Shown one piece after another: positions 1-13,500 of a DNA stretch of 64,000 nt. A program made the translations under genes and the position numbers. The stretch is from NCBI GenBank assembly GCA_037952775.1, contig JBANAY010000004.1, positions 12,524,001 through 12,588,000 on the forward strand, read 5' to 3'. Source of the DNA: Clonostachys chloroleuca. Its lineage: Eukaryota > Ascomycota > Sordariomycetes > Hypocreales > Bionectriaceae. The notes under the pieces are model-generated. The model was given only the letters and a program-made list of their open reading frames with translations, was not told the DNA's origin and did not search any database. Position 1 is the first letter of the stretch, and the number at the start of each line of letters is the position of its first letter.

Positions 1-3000
1 TCGACGAAGCTCCAGCTTGATATTGGATCCTGAGCAGGTTTTGGTCCGTTTGGAAACGACTATACAAGAAACTATGCCCGTTCCATACCATACCAGTGTT
101 ACGACCGACACGGGTGAAGATGCTTCCGGCAAAGCGTACATCTAGGCTGGAGGGCTCTCACCTCGCCTCGTCGGCAAGTAAGCAGGTCCCTTCCTTGAAA
201 GCTCGTGGTAAAGGAATGTCAGTTTTGTATGATTTTCAAGGGAGATGATCATTCGCCCTACCTGAACTGTCATTACCGGTTTATCGTTGACGCTATGATC
301 TTAAGGTTTTTAGTGAGAATTAAAAATGTTGGTTATACGTGTTCCTTGCTTCAACGATTGCCACCACCGTCCCTGAGGCAGGTCAACCGAAGATTAGAAA
401 ATCAAAGTATATCACCCGACCAATCTTACTACAAGGGGAAAGCGAAAGGAGAATAGCTGTTATAACAGCTCTTTTGATAGCACAGTTGAGGAGGTAACAT
501 GAACCAACATCCAGCTGGGGTTTCGCGATCCCCTAATCTGCTTGCAAAAAGTTTGTTGGGAGCTCGCCATCCACCGGTCACGAGCAGCATCATTTCATCA
601 TCCCGCGACATCCGACAGCTGAGCCCTCATTGAGCCTATAATCGGGTATCATTAACAGCAACGAGGACTTCGGTCTGGCGAATTACCCGGGGCGAAGTTT
701 CGATGAACAATAGATTGAAGAATCTTGCCAATAAGCGCGCTCGACGATTCCTCATGAGGTACGCGCGATACCACCTTAGTCACCCTTGCATATATACACA
801 CTGTAGCCCCAGATAAATCATAGAGGGTCGCAAGAATGACGTCTTCGCGAAGAGCGGTCTATCCACCTTGGGATCGTCGAAAGGGGTGCACAGTCACGCC
901 TCAAAGGATTTCGTGTGCATAGAGATGGATTGGTTGGCTTGGTCATGGCTGCATGAGAGGGCCATGCATGGCTTGTTGTCTCCTGGGAACTGGGTAGACG
1001 GGCTGGAAAGGGCATATCCATTTGCCTCCATACTAGTTATACTGGCAGCACGTCTGTAATTAGGGGTGAGAAGTAAAACCTGACACATTGTCTCGCAAAG
1101 CCCGCTAACTAGCAGCTACTGTTCGTGTTGATTATTGATAAGCTCCGTGATCAAATTCAGAAACACAGCATACAGCCGAGTCCGCGATACCAAAGGTTTA
1201 GCGATTACTCAGTACAGTGAGGGCGCCAAAGCTGGGCGTGGTCACCTGACACACAAAAATGCCTGCCACCGACCCAAAGAGTCCCTGAGGCAGGCGTAAT
1301 CGTGGCTAATGAGGTACCTAATTAGACACGCAGACTCCAAGCTGCGTTCGGTGGTCCCGGTCACCGGTCCGGCCACCGGGCCGAGAGGAATTGGAGGGCA
1401 ATTGATGCCAGTTGGTCGGCTGACTTGCTCAGCAGACAAACAAACCCACCGGGCTTGACTCGATAGATGATTAAGTTTCAGTTGTTTGCATCTGTTTATC
1501 CGCATTTCCCCCTTTCTAGTCCTTCTCCCTTGCAAAGGAGATGAAGAGATAGGGGCACGTGCCGTGTAAACTGGCTGGGAGAGGGGTGGCGCTCGTTAGG
1601 TGCTCGACACCGTGCTGGACCCGGCGAGGCTGGTTGGGCACTTTGTGGCGGTGTCGGTAAGTATGCAGTGATGTCGGGGGAAAAAAAGAAGTTTAAACAT
1701 GGGGCATATGCAAGAATAGTAACAACTTGCGCCCGCCAGCTGCCCCTGAGTGCATACGATGTACAAGTCCGTCTGCCCAATAGCCGCAAGCCATGGGCTC
1801 ACAGCAGTCGGTTCTCGGAAAGGCGGTCCCGCTGTTGACGCGCGTAGTACATGTAGGCTATGTTCCGCTATAAGCCCTTGCGGGCGTACTGACGGTGTTG
1901 GAACTCCGCGTTTGACTAAGAGTTACAATTACGTAGTATTAGGTAAATTATGCACCACGGGGAGACGTCCTTGGCGACTGATCAAGCATCTGAGGGGGCG
2001 TGGACAGTTAAACCCGTCCGTCTGGAGCCGTCTGGAGAAGCTCTGTCAGGTACGTAGAGAAAGATTCTGCCGTCCTCGTGATGGAGTGCCGGCGTTTTAG
2101 GCTGGGCCATGCTCGAATTGCGGGGTGCAGGGGGAAGGGGGGCCTCCTGAGCTAGCTGGAGCTCCAGCGTAGGTGCGCTGCCATTGGGTCCAGGTACCTA
2201 TTGTACCTGTGAGCCGGCGGCAGCCCACGGAGGGCACAGCCAGATGAATGCCTACCTGCTGTGACGGGCTACCCTGTAATTGGCAAGTCCCCAACATTTC
2301 ACTGTGTTGGCGGGGACCCAGGAAACTATCACGTAAAAACGTAATAATAATGTTCGCTGAGCCCTGGGGTATTTGGTAACAAAATCTCCAATTGGAAACC
2401 CTGGGGGTAATGAAAATCCCATCTGGGGCACCGGCATGCCGTGCGTGCGGCGCCGTATACATTGCGCGATACTTAAGGGGTGTTATCACGCCTTACCGCG
2501 CCGACACGTCCGGTGGGTGGGCCCCACCACCTCCGAGTGTCATCAATGGATATCCAGGACAAGGACCACCTATCAGCGGGCTGCCCGGTGAAAATTTTGT
2601 TTTGATACAATGTGCGCCTGATACTGGATGGATGCGAGAGATACCATGCAGGCTCGAGAGCGCCGTGCATGAATTTGCTGTGTGTGCGTTTCGGGCTTCC
2701 CAAGCAGCTGTTGCTGCCCTTCGTGTCAGATACGTCAGATTACCGAAGGCATCTCGTGATATCTCGTGGGGTCGCAACGACCACCCCCCAGGCCAAAGCA
2801 GATACGCATCATTTGCTTATTACAACCCTTTTCGAGGAGTTGGCAGCTGGATCATGGGGAAGACGCCAAGGGGCGGTAAAGCTATCGGCTAGAGCCGACT
2901 TAGACTGATAATCCGGGGAAGAGTCGAAGAAACGGTGTAGCCCTCATTACGTTTCCTAGCAACCCGGGTGTCATCCACAATGCAATGGATCACGGGCATC

Positions 3001-5100
3001 GTCCGAGATTCGTTAGATTACATGCAGTTGGCCGGTGTTGCTCTTAAAGGGAGGCGCTTTTGTTTCCATTGAGTGACACACGAGACACGGATTACACAAT
3101 CCGATGGGCTGCCTTCCTGCAAGGACTCGTTCACAGCAGCCCTCAGTTACACCAATGATGTAGATGAGTTGTCGTGATGCACGGCCAGGATGAAGTGGAG
3201 AGGCCATGGAAACGTCGAACCAACCAACGTTCCAGAATGTTGAGATAGATTGGGCAAGCCAAAAAGGTCCCTCCAGGGTATATTGGAATGGAAGCAAAGC
3301 TGCGAATGGCACAGTGCTGGAAATCAAAATCTATGGCGATCGTGTTGTTCCCACTGTGATGCATACTGTGGCGTGGAATTCAACAAAGTTACATCGCTAC
3401 TAGTGCATGTAGAGCCATGGATAGCCGACTGATGTATCCATCCTTTTTTCTCTTATTCCCTCGAATTTTTTTCACGGGTTTCTCACTCCATGTATTCCAG
3501 GCCGGTTTTTGGCAGACGAGATAGTACATGCCCTGCTGGAAAGTACTTAGCAGTGTACATGCATAGCATTTGTATGGAGTGGGGACTGGGGCTGGAGGAC
3601 CAGGGAAGTGGATGGTGGTTCAGGTTCCTGACTGGTGATCGACCAGGAACCATGCGTCTGGGCCAAGAAGGTTGCTCCTTGGGGCATAGCGAAGCAGTGC
3701 GATTTGGTAATACGCTGAAGTTTTTGCGTGCCTTGTGAGATCATGGATCACGATGGCCCCCGCCATTTGCACAACTTGAAGCTTCCATTTGATTCGTTTC
3801 GAGCTCTCCCTTGCTGTAGGTGTACGTAAGAGCACTGTAATGGATTCGTAGATGTTCACTGTGTCCATTGGCCGCGTAGCTGCCCAATTTGCAGACGGCG
3901 TCTAGTTGTGCAATGGGCTTCTTGTGTATCGTGGATGGGCGCCAGCAATTAGGTGAGTACGGCAGCTTCGAATTGGCTGGTCAATCCCGTTCAGGGCAAA
4001 ATCAGCAAAGAATGTGGGCACAAGGCGCAACTGTGTCTTCTCGAACAACGAGCACCAACCAGCGACCAAAATTGCATAACTCAGCTGGGGGAGGGGGTTC
4101 ACGAAGTAAAAAGTCATCACAAGATAAGTCTAGGCCCGTGTTTAGGGTGGAGGCAGGTGTTCCCGGTGCTGAATGTACTGTACGTACCTGAAGTAGCTTC
4201 TGCAGAGGCACCGGAGGTACCTGGCTGGATGTACGTACTTCGTACCTTCCTCCTGGTTTTCAATGGGATCAAGGAAACGGCCAAAAACATTTAAATAGTA
4301 GCGCCAGCTGCTGCTTTCTGGGGAATTTTTGCTTGGATCGACAGAATAAAGACGTTCCTCCTGAACAAGTCCAATGGCCTTGGTTGCCTCAATTACATCA
4401 GACTCCCAACTTGACTCTGACGACCCTCACCTCCCCTCGGCCTAAAGCTCCTCTTGCTGAAAGGAAAGTCTTGCCCGCCGAGAGCATAGACGATCAACTT
4501 GCCATCTTGTTATCTTCCCGACCTCTGCCATCAGCCACATTTGCAGGGTCACTGATAAGACCAGCGTTTAGAGTTGGTCCAGTCAACGCAAGGTACGTTG
4601 TGGAAGCTGAACCCGGGGGCGCCGGCATCTCACCTCATTCTCACCGAGCTCAGCTCCGCCCTTCCACCCCGCCGAGTGCTTGTTCTAGAGCCTCGCCAAA
4701 GCGCTGGTTTGGGGTTAGGGGGCCTGTGACTCTAAGTTTGGACGGGGTTACAGCCAGCGCCACCTGCATTCAATTCCGAGCCTGGACTGACACGGAATTC
4801 AAGCTAGATCTGGAACCAGTACGACCGTATCACCACGTCAACATAAAAAAAGAAACCCAAGTCGCTCTTCGTGCGCAGTCTCAGTCATCTAGACTCAGCC
4901 ATCCTCTTTTCTCGTATAATTGGGTGTGTTTCGTGTTCGATTCCTAGCACCTCTTCTTATCTTTGGTGCCCCACCGCGACTCTTGCTTGAGCCGCCTCCA
5001 TCCGTTCCACACTATTAGCAGCTAGCTGAGCATTGTGCTTGGTGGACCTGCACGCCAAGACTTCACGTCACAGTTGAGGTCTACTGCGGATCTCGAATTT
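1..5100. other. No supportable gene; ends in GDH upstream/leader region
   Basis: I read both strands and see only short open frames, with no recognisable domain, codon pattern or splice architecture. The longest (2392-2892 and 4333-4947, both +) are low-complexity and resemble no family I know. No tRNA A/B box pair was found. The last part is probably the promoter and leader of the glutamate dehydrogenase gene that follows. Confidence 0.5.
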
Positions 5101-5113
5101 GATCGAGAGTCAG

Positions 5114-5632
5114 GTATGTTGATTTTGTCGATCTCCTTATCAGTCGGTGTTTGCTTTTCGTCATTTTGTGATACGAGCCGTGTCCGGCGGTCAAAGTGAC
5201 GTTGGATCTTCTTATCTTTTGGCGGTGGCTCAGGCTCAATTCCTTATCATTGTTTCCCAATTTAGCTTGCACTTTTCTTTGTCTTTTCTCTCATCATACC
5301 CCTACCCTGTCACAAGTTCCCGAGCTTTGAACAAGCAATTCCTCGGGGGCCTCTGCCGGCTCTGGAATTCTGCCGTCAACGTCTAGCCGGTCTACAACTG
5401 ATGGCCTGTTGAGTCATTCCAGTTGTACATCGAGACTTACTTGGCAGTGCATTTGCCCACCGCTTTGACGCCCTGATCAACTTGGTATTTATTCACCAGT
5501 TTCTCACCTTCACCTCACCCTTCCTCTAGCTCTCAACCCACTCCATTGTTGTCTTTCACAGTTTTCTTTCTTTCTCGAGCCTGTCAGGATGCTGGCTCTT
5601 TCAATTGAACCAGCTAACCTTCCTCTTGACAG
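5114..5632 (+). other. Probable 5'UTR intron of the NAD-glutamate dehydrogenase gene
   Basis: A consensus donor (CAG/GTATGT at 5114) and a consensus branch point plus acceptor (GCTAAC then CTTGACAG ending at 5632) frame a 519-nt segment just upstream of the GDH start. If it is spliced, the in-frame ATG at 5589 lies inside the intron and translation must start at the ATG at 5676. This is inferred from splice motifs only. Confidence 0.45.
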
Positions 5633-5675
5633 ATTTCCTGAGTACACAGATCCTTTGGAGGACACTCTCGCAATC

Positions 5676-8600
5676 ATGACGGATATCGCTCCAAAGCCGT
5701 CGCCTCTTGCTAGGCTCCAGTCAGATGGCACTGAAACAAGCCGAGGCGCCTCGCCTCAACCTTCCCACATCAGTATTCCTTTGCCCCATAATGGCCACAA
5801 GATCCTCCGATCTGCCACAGTGGGCTACATTGCCCCAGAGTTCGTTGGAAAGCTGGAGCAGATGAAGTCAGGTATGTGTTTTGAGAACTTCCCCTAAAAG
5901 ACAACTGGAATTGGCTCGACTAACTGGCCTCGCTGTAGTCAAGGAGATCATCCAAGCTGCTGGCTGGTTGCCCGAAGTCGTCATTGATGAGCAGATCCAG
6001 TGGTTCTACGAAAAGCTCGGAATTGATGATGTTTACTTTCGCATCGAAACTCCCGCTGTGATCGCCAACCAAATCACCTCTTTGTATGCCGCCAAGGTTG
6101 CTGCATCCGTCCGAGAGGATAGACAAGAAGAGATCCGCCTGGATATGGAGGCAAACGACCATGCCATCTACATTGACACCAGCATTCCTGGCAAGGCCCT
6201 GGTCGGCGGACCTCAGTATGAGAAGCGCCTCGAGGCCAAGTACCTGGATCACCAGGGCACTACAAAATATCGTGTGGAGACATTCCGATCCCCTGCAGTG
6301 ATCGGCAACAGCCCCTCCTCCCAGGCTACTCTCCGCTGCTACTTCGTCTACCAGTGCCTGTTCAAGCAGAAGCCTGAGGAGACTGATCCCAAGGAAACAC
6401 GCCTCGAAGTCATTTCCGACCATGGATTTTGGCAAAAGGCAACTGCAAACACCAAGCAGATCTACCAAGAGATCATCGAACTCGCCGTCAACCGCACTGG
6501 CCCAGTCATCGAGGTCTATGACCTGGAGGGCTTGGCTGAGAAGCGTCTCGTTATAGCATTCCGTACTCGAACAGCCCATGGGTTGTTCTCCGCTTTGAGC
6601 GATCTCTACCACTACTGGGGTGTTACTAGCTCCAGGAAGTACTGTGAGCAGTTTGCCAACGGTATCACCGTCATGAGTGTGTACCTGCGCCCTGCACTCG
6701 CTCTCGACGGTGATTACCCCCCATTGGAGGAGTCCATCCACCAAATCACCAAGGAGATTTCCCTCCTCTACTGTATCCCCCAGAACAAGTTCCACAGTCT
6801 GTTCCTTACTGGAGAACTCAGTCTGCAAGAGTCCGTGTACGCACATGCCTCTTGGGTGTTCGTTCAGCACTTCCTCAACCGTCTCGGTCCCGAGTATGCC
6901 TCTCTCTCGGAGCTGCTTGATCCCAAGGAGAAGCCCCAAGCCGCTCTTCTCCTGTCCAAGTTGAAGCGACGTCTTCGTACTGAGACCTTCACTCCTGACT
7001 ACATTTTGGAGATCATCAAGACCTACCCCAGCCTCGTCCGGGCCCTTTATGCTTCCTTTGCCAATGTCCACCTTGGCCTCTCGGAGGCTGCCTCGGATGA
7101 TAATGCTCGCCCCTCAAGCATCGAAGTACTGTCCGATGCCAAGCTTCAGGAGAAGATCTCTTCCACCGTGTCTAATGAACACGACGAGATGGTCATGACT
7201 GCTTTCCGAGTCTTCAACTCTGCTATTCTCAAGACCAACTACTTCACACCCACCAAGGTGGCTCTCAGCTTCCGCCTGGATCCTTCTTTCTTGCCCGCTG
7301 TTGAATACCCCAAGGCTTTGTACGGAATGTTCCTCGTCATCGGTGCTGAGTTCCGTGGCTTCCATCTTCGGTTCCGAGACGTTTCTCGAGGTGGTATCAG
7401 AATCGTCAAGTCTCGTAGCAAGGAGGCGTATGCCATCAACGCCCGAAATCTCTTTGATGAGAACTACGGTCTTGCCAATACCCAGCAACGCAAGAACAAG
7501 GATATACCTGAAGGTGGATCCAAGGGTGTTGTTCTCCTTGACCCCAAGCAGCAGGACAAGCAGCGTGAAGCATTCGAGAAGTACATTGATAGTATCCTTG
7601 ATCTTCTCCTCCCTGCCGAGACGCCCGGAATCAAGAACCCCATTGTCGATCTCTACGGCAAGCAGGAGATTCTTTTCATGGGTCCCGATGAGAACACTGC
7701 CGATCTGGTTGACTGGGCCACTGAGCATGCCCGAGTTCGAGGTGCTCCCTGGTGGAAGTCTTTCTTCACCGGAAAGTCGCCCAAGCTTGGTGGAATCCCT
7801 CACGACAGATACGGCATGACCACTCTTTCCGTCCGAGAGTATGTCAAAGGTATCTACCGCAAGCTTAACCTCGATCCCTCCCAAGTCAGGAAGATGCAGA
7901 CCGGTGGCCCTGATGGTGACCTGGGCAGCAATGAGATCCTTCTTGGTAACGAGAAGTGGACCGCCATTGTTGACGGTTCCGGTGTGCTTGCCGATCCTAA
8001 TGGTCTGAACCGAGAGGAACTTCTTCGTCTTGCTAAGAAGCGTGCTATGATTAGCGAGTATGACCTGACCAAACTGTCCAAGGACGGTTACCGGGTTCTT
8101 GTCGAGGACAACAACGTCACCTTGCCTAGTGGTGAGGTTGTGGCCAACGGCACCACCTTCCGAAACACCTACCACCTTAAGGATACTGGCAATGTCGATG
8201 CTTTCGTTCCCTGTGGTGGCCGACCCGAGTCCATCGATCTCATTTCGGTCAGCAAGCTTATCAAGGACGGAAAGTCCACCATTCCTTACATTGTGGAGGG
8301 CGCCAACCTGTTCATCACACAGGATGCTAAGCTTCGCTTGGAGGCCGCTGGCTGCATTCTGTACAAGGATGCTTCTGCCAACAAGGGTGGTGTCACGTCG
8401 TCATCGCTCGAGGTTTTGGCCTCGCTGTCGTTCGACGACGAGTCCTTCATCACAAACATGTGTGTCAACCCCAAGACCGGCGAGGCACCTCAGTTCTACA
8501 AGGATTATGTGAAGCAAGTCCAGAACAAGATTCAAGAGAACGCTCGTCTTGAATTCGAGGCTATCTGGAGGGAGCACGAGGCGACTGGCATCCCTCGCTC

Positions 8601-8985
8601 CATCCTCTCCGACACTCTGTCCTGGGCCATCACAGATCTTGATGAGGAGCTCCAGCAATCTGACCTCTGGAAGAGTGAGAGGATTCGATTTGGTGTCCTC
8701 CGAGACGCTCTTCCCCAGCTCCTCCTCGACAAGATTGGTCTTGAGACTATTGTTCAGCGGGTGCCCGAGAACTATCTCCGGGCCATCTTTGGTAGCTACT
8801 TGGCAAGCCGATTCGTGTATGAATTCGGTAGCCAACCCAGCCAGTTCGCTTTCTTTGACTTGTAAGTATTGACTCCTGATTTCCATTTGGATCATCATAG
8901 AATATTGAGCTGACCACTTTACTCTAGCATGTCGAAGCGCACGGCTAAGATCGCAGCAGCGGAAAACGGCGTTCAAAAGGCATAA
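5676..8985 (+). CDS. GDH2: NAD-specific glutamate dehydrogenase (large fungal type)
   Basis: Catalyses oxidative deamination of glutamate to 2-oxoglutarate and ammonium with NAD, the catabolic branch of nitrogen metabolism. Exons 5676-5871, 5939-8861 and 8928-8985 join in phase to 1058 residues, the usual size for fungal NAD-GDH (about 1040-1060). Introns have GTATGT and GTAAGT donors and CTAAC or TGAC branch points. The catalytic-domain landmarks are in order: FRGFHLRFRDVSRGG (about residue 530), the PEGGSKG segment with the substrate-binding lysine (about 590), the nucleotide-binding stretch GGPDGDLGSNE (about 720) and EGANLFITQ (about 850). An upstream in-frame ATG at 5589 would add 29 residues, but it probably lies in a 5'UTR intron, so 5676 is preferred. 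Dense codon bias produces long antisense open frames, which I do not regard as genes. Confidence 0.96.
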
Positions 8986-10554
8986 AGAGCATTAGCGATT
9001 GATTTTTTCCCTTTGTCTTTTTTTGCTTCTTAGGATCGCATCATGTTGAGGGGACGGAATGTCTAAAACCTAAACTAAATGGCGTACAAATGGGCTTTGC
9101 ATTTGCATACCACAACACAAACCGGCATGATGATATGAACTGGTTAATAAAGTAAAGAACGAGATGCAGCTTAGAATGTTGCTCTGATAATACAAATGAA
9201 CTTTTCTTTCACATTATGAGTATCTTCGAGAGGCCCTTGGGATAAACACATGACTATGACCAGCCTCTAACATCGCGTTCGCGTCGCGTTTAGTGGTGGC
9301 CTCGATCGTAATCTAAGTGGTGAGAATATTAATGAGCAGTGGCCCGGCTGGGTCGTCTAGTCGTTTCAACCCCCAGCTCCCGCCCGGGGACGGGTACCGT
9401 GCGCTAATCTTCTTGGGAGGGCTGCCTCTTTCAGGGCACTAGGCTTAATTACATCGTAGCAGCCGCCAGGGAGCTGAGGTTGGAGGAGGTTGAGGGAGGT
9501 TGATGTTGGCAGTGACCCTTGCGAAAGAACGAGCGTGCCGTGTGCCCCTCGGCCCTCTTTCCCCTGCTATGTTTTTCAGCTTTCCCATTTCTAAGAGCAT
9601 CGAATGGATGGTCATTAATCGTCCCCCTGTCTCGTTGTTGCCCTCCAGTGGAAGTGCCTAGCTGGTTTGGGTATCCTTGCCGGGACATCTTGAGACCCAT
9701 GGCCCGTTTCAAATGCACAATACTTGTGACATAGTTATGCGCTTGGTAGGCCATTGATTGTCATGACTTCATCTGGGTACCTACTTATGCAATCTTTGGC
9801 GCCGAGTCACGATTTCATTCGAGGAGCGATTTGTATAGTCAGAGATTTGTGACGACGAGTGTATCCGAGTGAGGTTTATGTAAGGCCAGGTTACGCAACA
9901 GCCCGCTCCCGTGCCAGGGCATGATACAAAGTCGGGACTGGGACTAAAATAGCAGCAGCATGGCTGGTTTCCGAAGAGGGCTGAGGGCCGTGGTGCCAGA
10001 AATGTGATGCAGCGAGACTTATTGGCACACTCAGGTACCTCGGTCGGCGTGGTTGGGCAGGCTAGCAGCAGGTATCCAGGGCCCCACAGTGAGTAGCTGT
10101 GCTGTGCTTCAGAAGTTTTCAGTGGCTCTGGAGGCTAATCACCCTTGTCTCAGCCCAGGAACAGCAGATTGCAGCTGGCAATTCCCATCCGTTCCCTTGG
10201 AATGCTCACCCAACGGCCAGCCCCCCAAGTTCCAACCTCCATTCCTTGGCCAGGGTGCAAAGGAGAAAAAAAACCCAAGATTGAGCCGGGGAATCCTATG
10301 CAACCCCCGTCCGGGCTGGCTTGAATGTTGCGGACCCAAATTGCTTTCTTTCCACCCCCTTTCCCAGATCCTTTCACTCGACCATTCTTTTCCTAGCGGT
10401 GGCTGCAGGCGTGCATTCATTTTCCAATTTGCCTCGCGCACTACCCAACGCCTCCTAATCCCTTAGCGACCCCGACCAGACGATCCAACAGACCTTCTTT
10501 TTACCGATCCGGGACGGTGGTGGACACTGACCTTGGGTGGTCTGACCACTCACC
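8986..10554. other. Intergenic, GDH 3' end to Tea4-like gene
   Basis: This holds the AT-rich GDH 3' untranslated region followed by a pyrimidine-rich promoter-like stretch before 10555. I see no supportable coding frame on either strand. Confidence 0.5.
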
Positions 10555-13500
10555 ATGACGAGGCCGATGATCGTCCGCGCAGGTAAGTAAAACTCACCAT
10601 CAAGAAGGTTGGTGAGGTGGCTAGCCGTGGTGTGGTCCCTGCCCTGCTCCTCCGCCTATCCATGCACGGCACATGTCCTGCCTCGACACACTTATGCAGG
10701 TTCTCAGCTCCTTGCAGCATTTCCCTTGCCCGTCTATCCGTTGCGAGAATTCACATCCCTACACCCATATCCTCCCGACTGCATGGCCACCGCCTGCACA
10801 ACTTTCGTGCGCGAGCTAACGTCCATTCCTTTCCCCCTTCCGAACAGACACAATCGATCTGCAGAATCCGGACGCTCCATCCGCCAAGAACCACGGCCGC
10901 CAACATCTACATCCCACCGAGTCGACTGCTCCCCATCAGGCTTCTACCCTTCGTGAAGTTGCCCACGAGACCGCCGAGGAGGAAGCCCGGAGCCCTCACC
11001 TGTCCTGGACGAGCGGGTTCGCGACCGACGAATCGCGCAAGGAAGAACAAGAGGATTTAGCTGCCGGCGTGAGGGGCAGGATGACCCAGCAAGAGCAGGA
11101 AGACCAGCTGGCGATTGCCCAGAATGGGGGCGTCTCATCGAGCGACGAGGGCGAGGACGATGGCGACCTGGATGATGACATGATGGATAGGATCTCGAGT
11201 TCACCCTCGATCGAAGATGGTGCGTTTGCTTTCAATTCATGGCCGAGGCGCGTCTCGTCTCTCCCGCCACAGCTCGGCCATTCTTACTCTCTCATCACAC
11301 GCGGCTCTGGCAATGAGCCTTCCCCATACACCAATGTTGCACACTACTCCCCTCTCCACAGCACAACATCCAGCCTGCAGAGTCATCGTCATCGACGTAG
11401 TGAGTATAGCGAAGCGGAAGAGGGTTGCGTCACGAGACCAGCTAGAACAGCACCGGCACGAGGAGAATCGTCTCTTGAGCGAGTGGGCGGAATGTGGATT
11501 AGCCTTCAAGCCTAGGAGTTTGTGGACCATGACATACATGACGATCAAGAAGGGGAAAGCCTTGAGCCTGCGAAACAAGGCCAGAGGGACAATCCGGCTG
11601 CCTGGGCTTATTACGATGACTCGAGTGACTACAGTGAGGAAGGATTTGATGAGGAGGAAACCGACGATGGACAGTGCGCCGAGTTGAAGAGTGGTGAAGC
11701 TTCTATACTTGCGACTTTGCTCGAAGAAGACGAAGGTGAAGAGGAGGGACACGATGACTATGACGATGATGATGACACTGGCTCACCCGATTTCTCAAAT
11801 GACACTGACTACTCTGAATTTTGCTTTGCGGCGTCTGAATGCTTACCAATTGATTCAGAGGACATCGATTTCGACTTTGTTTATGCGCTGCACACATTTG
11901 TCGCCACCGTCGAAGGCCAGGCCAATGCGACCAAAGGTGACACAATGGTCCTGCTAGACGATAGTAACAGCTACTGGTGGCTGGTCAGAGTTGTCAAGGA
12001 TAGTAGTATTGGTATGGTTCCCACCGAGACAGCTCACCAAAGTTTCCCCCTCCCGGCTAATTACGATGCTGGCAGGATATCTTCCAGCCGAGCACATTGA
12101 AACTCCAACCGAGAGGCTTGCCAGATGGAACAAACACAGGAATGTTGATGTAAGTTGTGGTGACCACAGTACCACATTTGAGACGATATGCTCACAATGT
12201 GAAAGCTGTCAGCAGCTATGTTGGGGGACAACCCGCAGAAGCAGAAGAGCACACTGAACAAGATCCGGAAGCGCTGGAAGACTGTTACCTTTACTGAGCC
12301 AACATATGTCGACTACTCTGATATCGACTACTCTTCGGATGAGGAGGACATCGAGGAGCTGTTTGGCCGAGATGTTACGTCAGGGTCAGGCCAGCAGGAC
12401 CAGGATCAACAGCAGGACCAGAAAGACAAGCAGGATAAAGAGCAGCAAAACTCACAGCAAGCTGCCAGCGATGACGACATGGTTGATGAGCGGGCAAAGG
12501 TAGAACCTTTGAAGACGGCCTCTGCGGGCGTGTCCAAGGTTGACTCGAAGGAGGAGGCCAAGGCCGACGGATCCAAGGACGGCGATGACGTTGAAATCGA
12601 AACAAGGGACAGCACGGAGCTGCTTGGCGGCCATGTTGATATGGTTGGCCGTTCCAGGAATGGAACCATGAGAAACACCGACTCGTTCTTCAAGGATGAC
12701 ACGGCGGAGACGAAGAAGATTACCCTGACTCCTAACCTGCTCCGAGATGATCTTGGATCTCGCCCATCAACAGATTCAATTGTTACGAAAGACAAGGCTC
12801 GTCCTAGTCTGGAGAGCAAGATGGATCGGGAGTTTGTTTCAGATAAAGACAAGAAGAAACAAAAGGAGAAAGAGAAGAAGGAGAAGGAAAAGAAACCGAG
12901 CACCATCCGAAGCTTCTTCTCTAGGAAGGATAAGAAACGCACGTCGGAAGATGATGACAACTCGTCCGGAAAGCGGTCCATGGACGTCATGTCAGAACCC
13001 CGACAGAGCGAGGATCCAATGGCCGACGAGCAGTCGGACAAGCAGGCTCGATCAGCTGCCAAGCCTCAGAAACCGCAAGCCAGAGTAGAACCCTCCCTGG
13101 TACGCAAGAACTCGACTCAGAAGAAGAGCTCGGAGATCACCAACCCCTTCTCGGAAACTCGGACAAACGATGTATCCAACGTCCCCCTTCGACGATGCGC
13201 ATCGTTGACCCCGAGACGCAAGAGACAAGAGAAGTCTCCTCGAACCAGCAACAGGCGGCCCGTGACAGGTCTCAGAGAGACGAAAAATCAACTATTGGCA
13301 AGCCGCAGCAACCATCGGTGGCGGCAGCTCAGCCGCAAAGGGTGGCTGCAGCCCAGTCTCGCATGGACCTCGACGATTCTGATAGCTCAGATGCCGCAGA
13401 GGCCCTCTTGCACGAGACACCAGAACCAGCACAGACCCCAACACCGGTCATCAGAGTGGAGACGGAGAGAGTCCGTAGCCCTCATGTACCTGGTGCGTTC

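Noticed and set aside
2392..2892. 166-codon plus-strand frame
   Set aside because: No family resemblance, overlaps comparable frames on the other strand, and no fungal gene architecture around it.
4333..4947. 204-codon plus-strand frame before GDH
   Set aside because: Low-complexity composition and it ends in the presumed GDH promoter; no homology signal.
4935..4960. GTTCGATTCC resembling a tRNA B box
   Set aside because: No matching A box or cloverleaf at the right distance on either strand.
5920..8175. Long minus-strand open frames (383 and 353 codons) opposite NAD-glutamate dehydrogenase
   Set aside because: They are mirror frames caused by strong codon bias. Antisense frames opposite NAD-GDH are a known source of false database proteins. 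No independent domain, start context or splice structure is visible.
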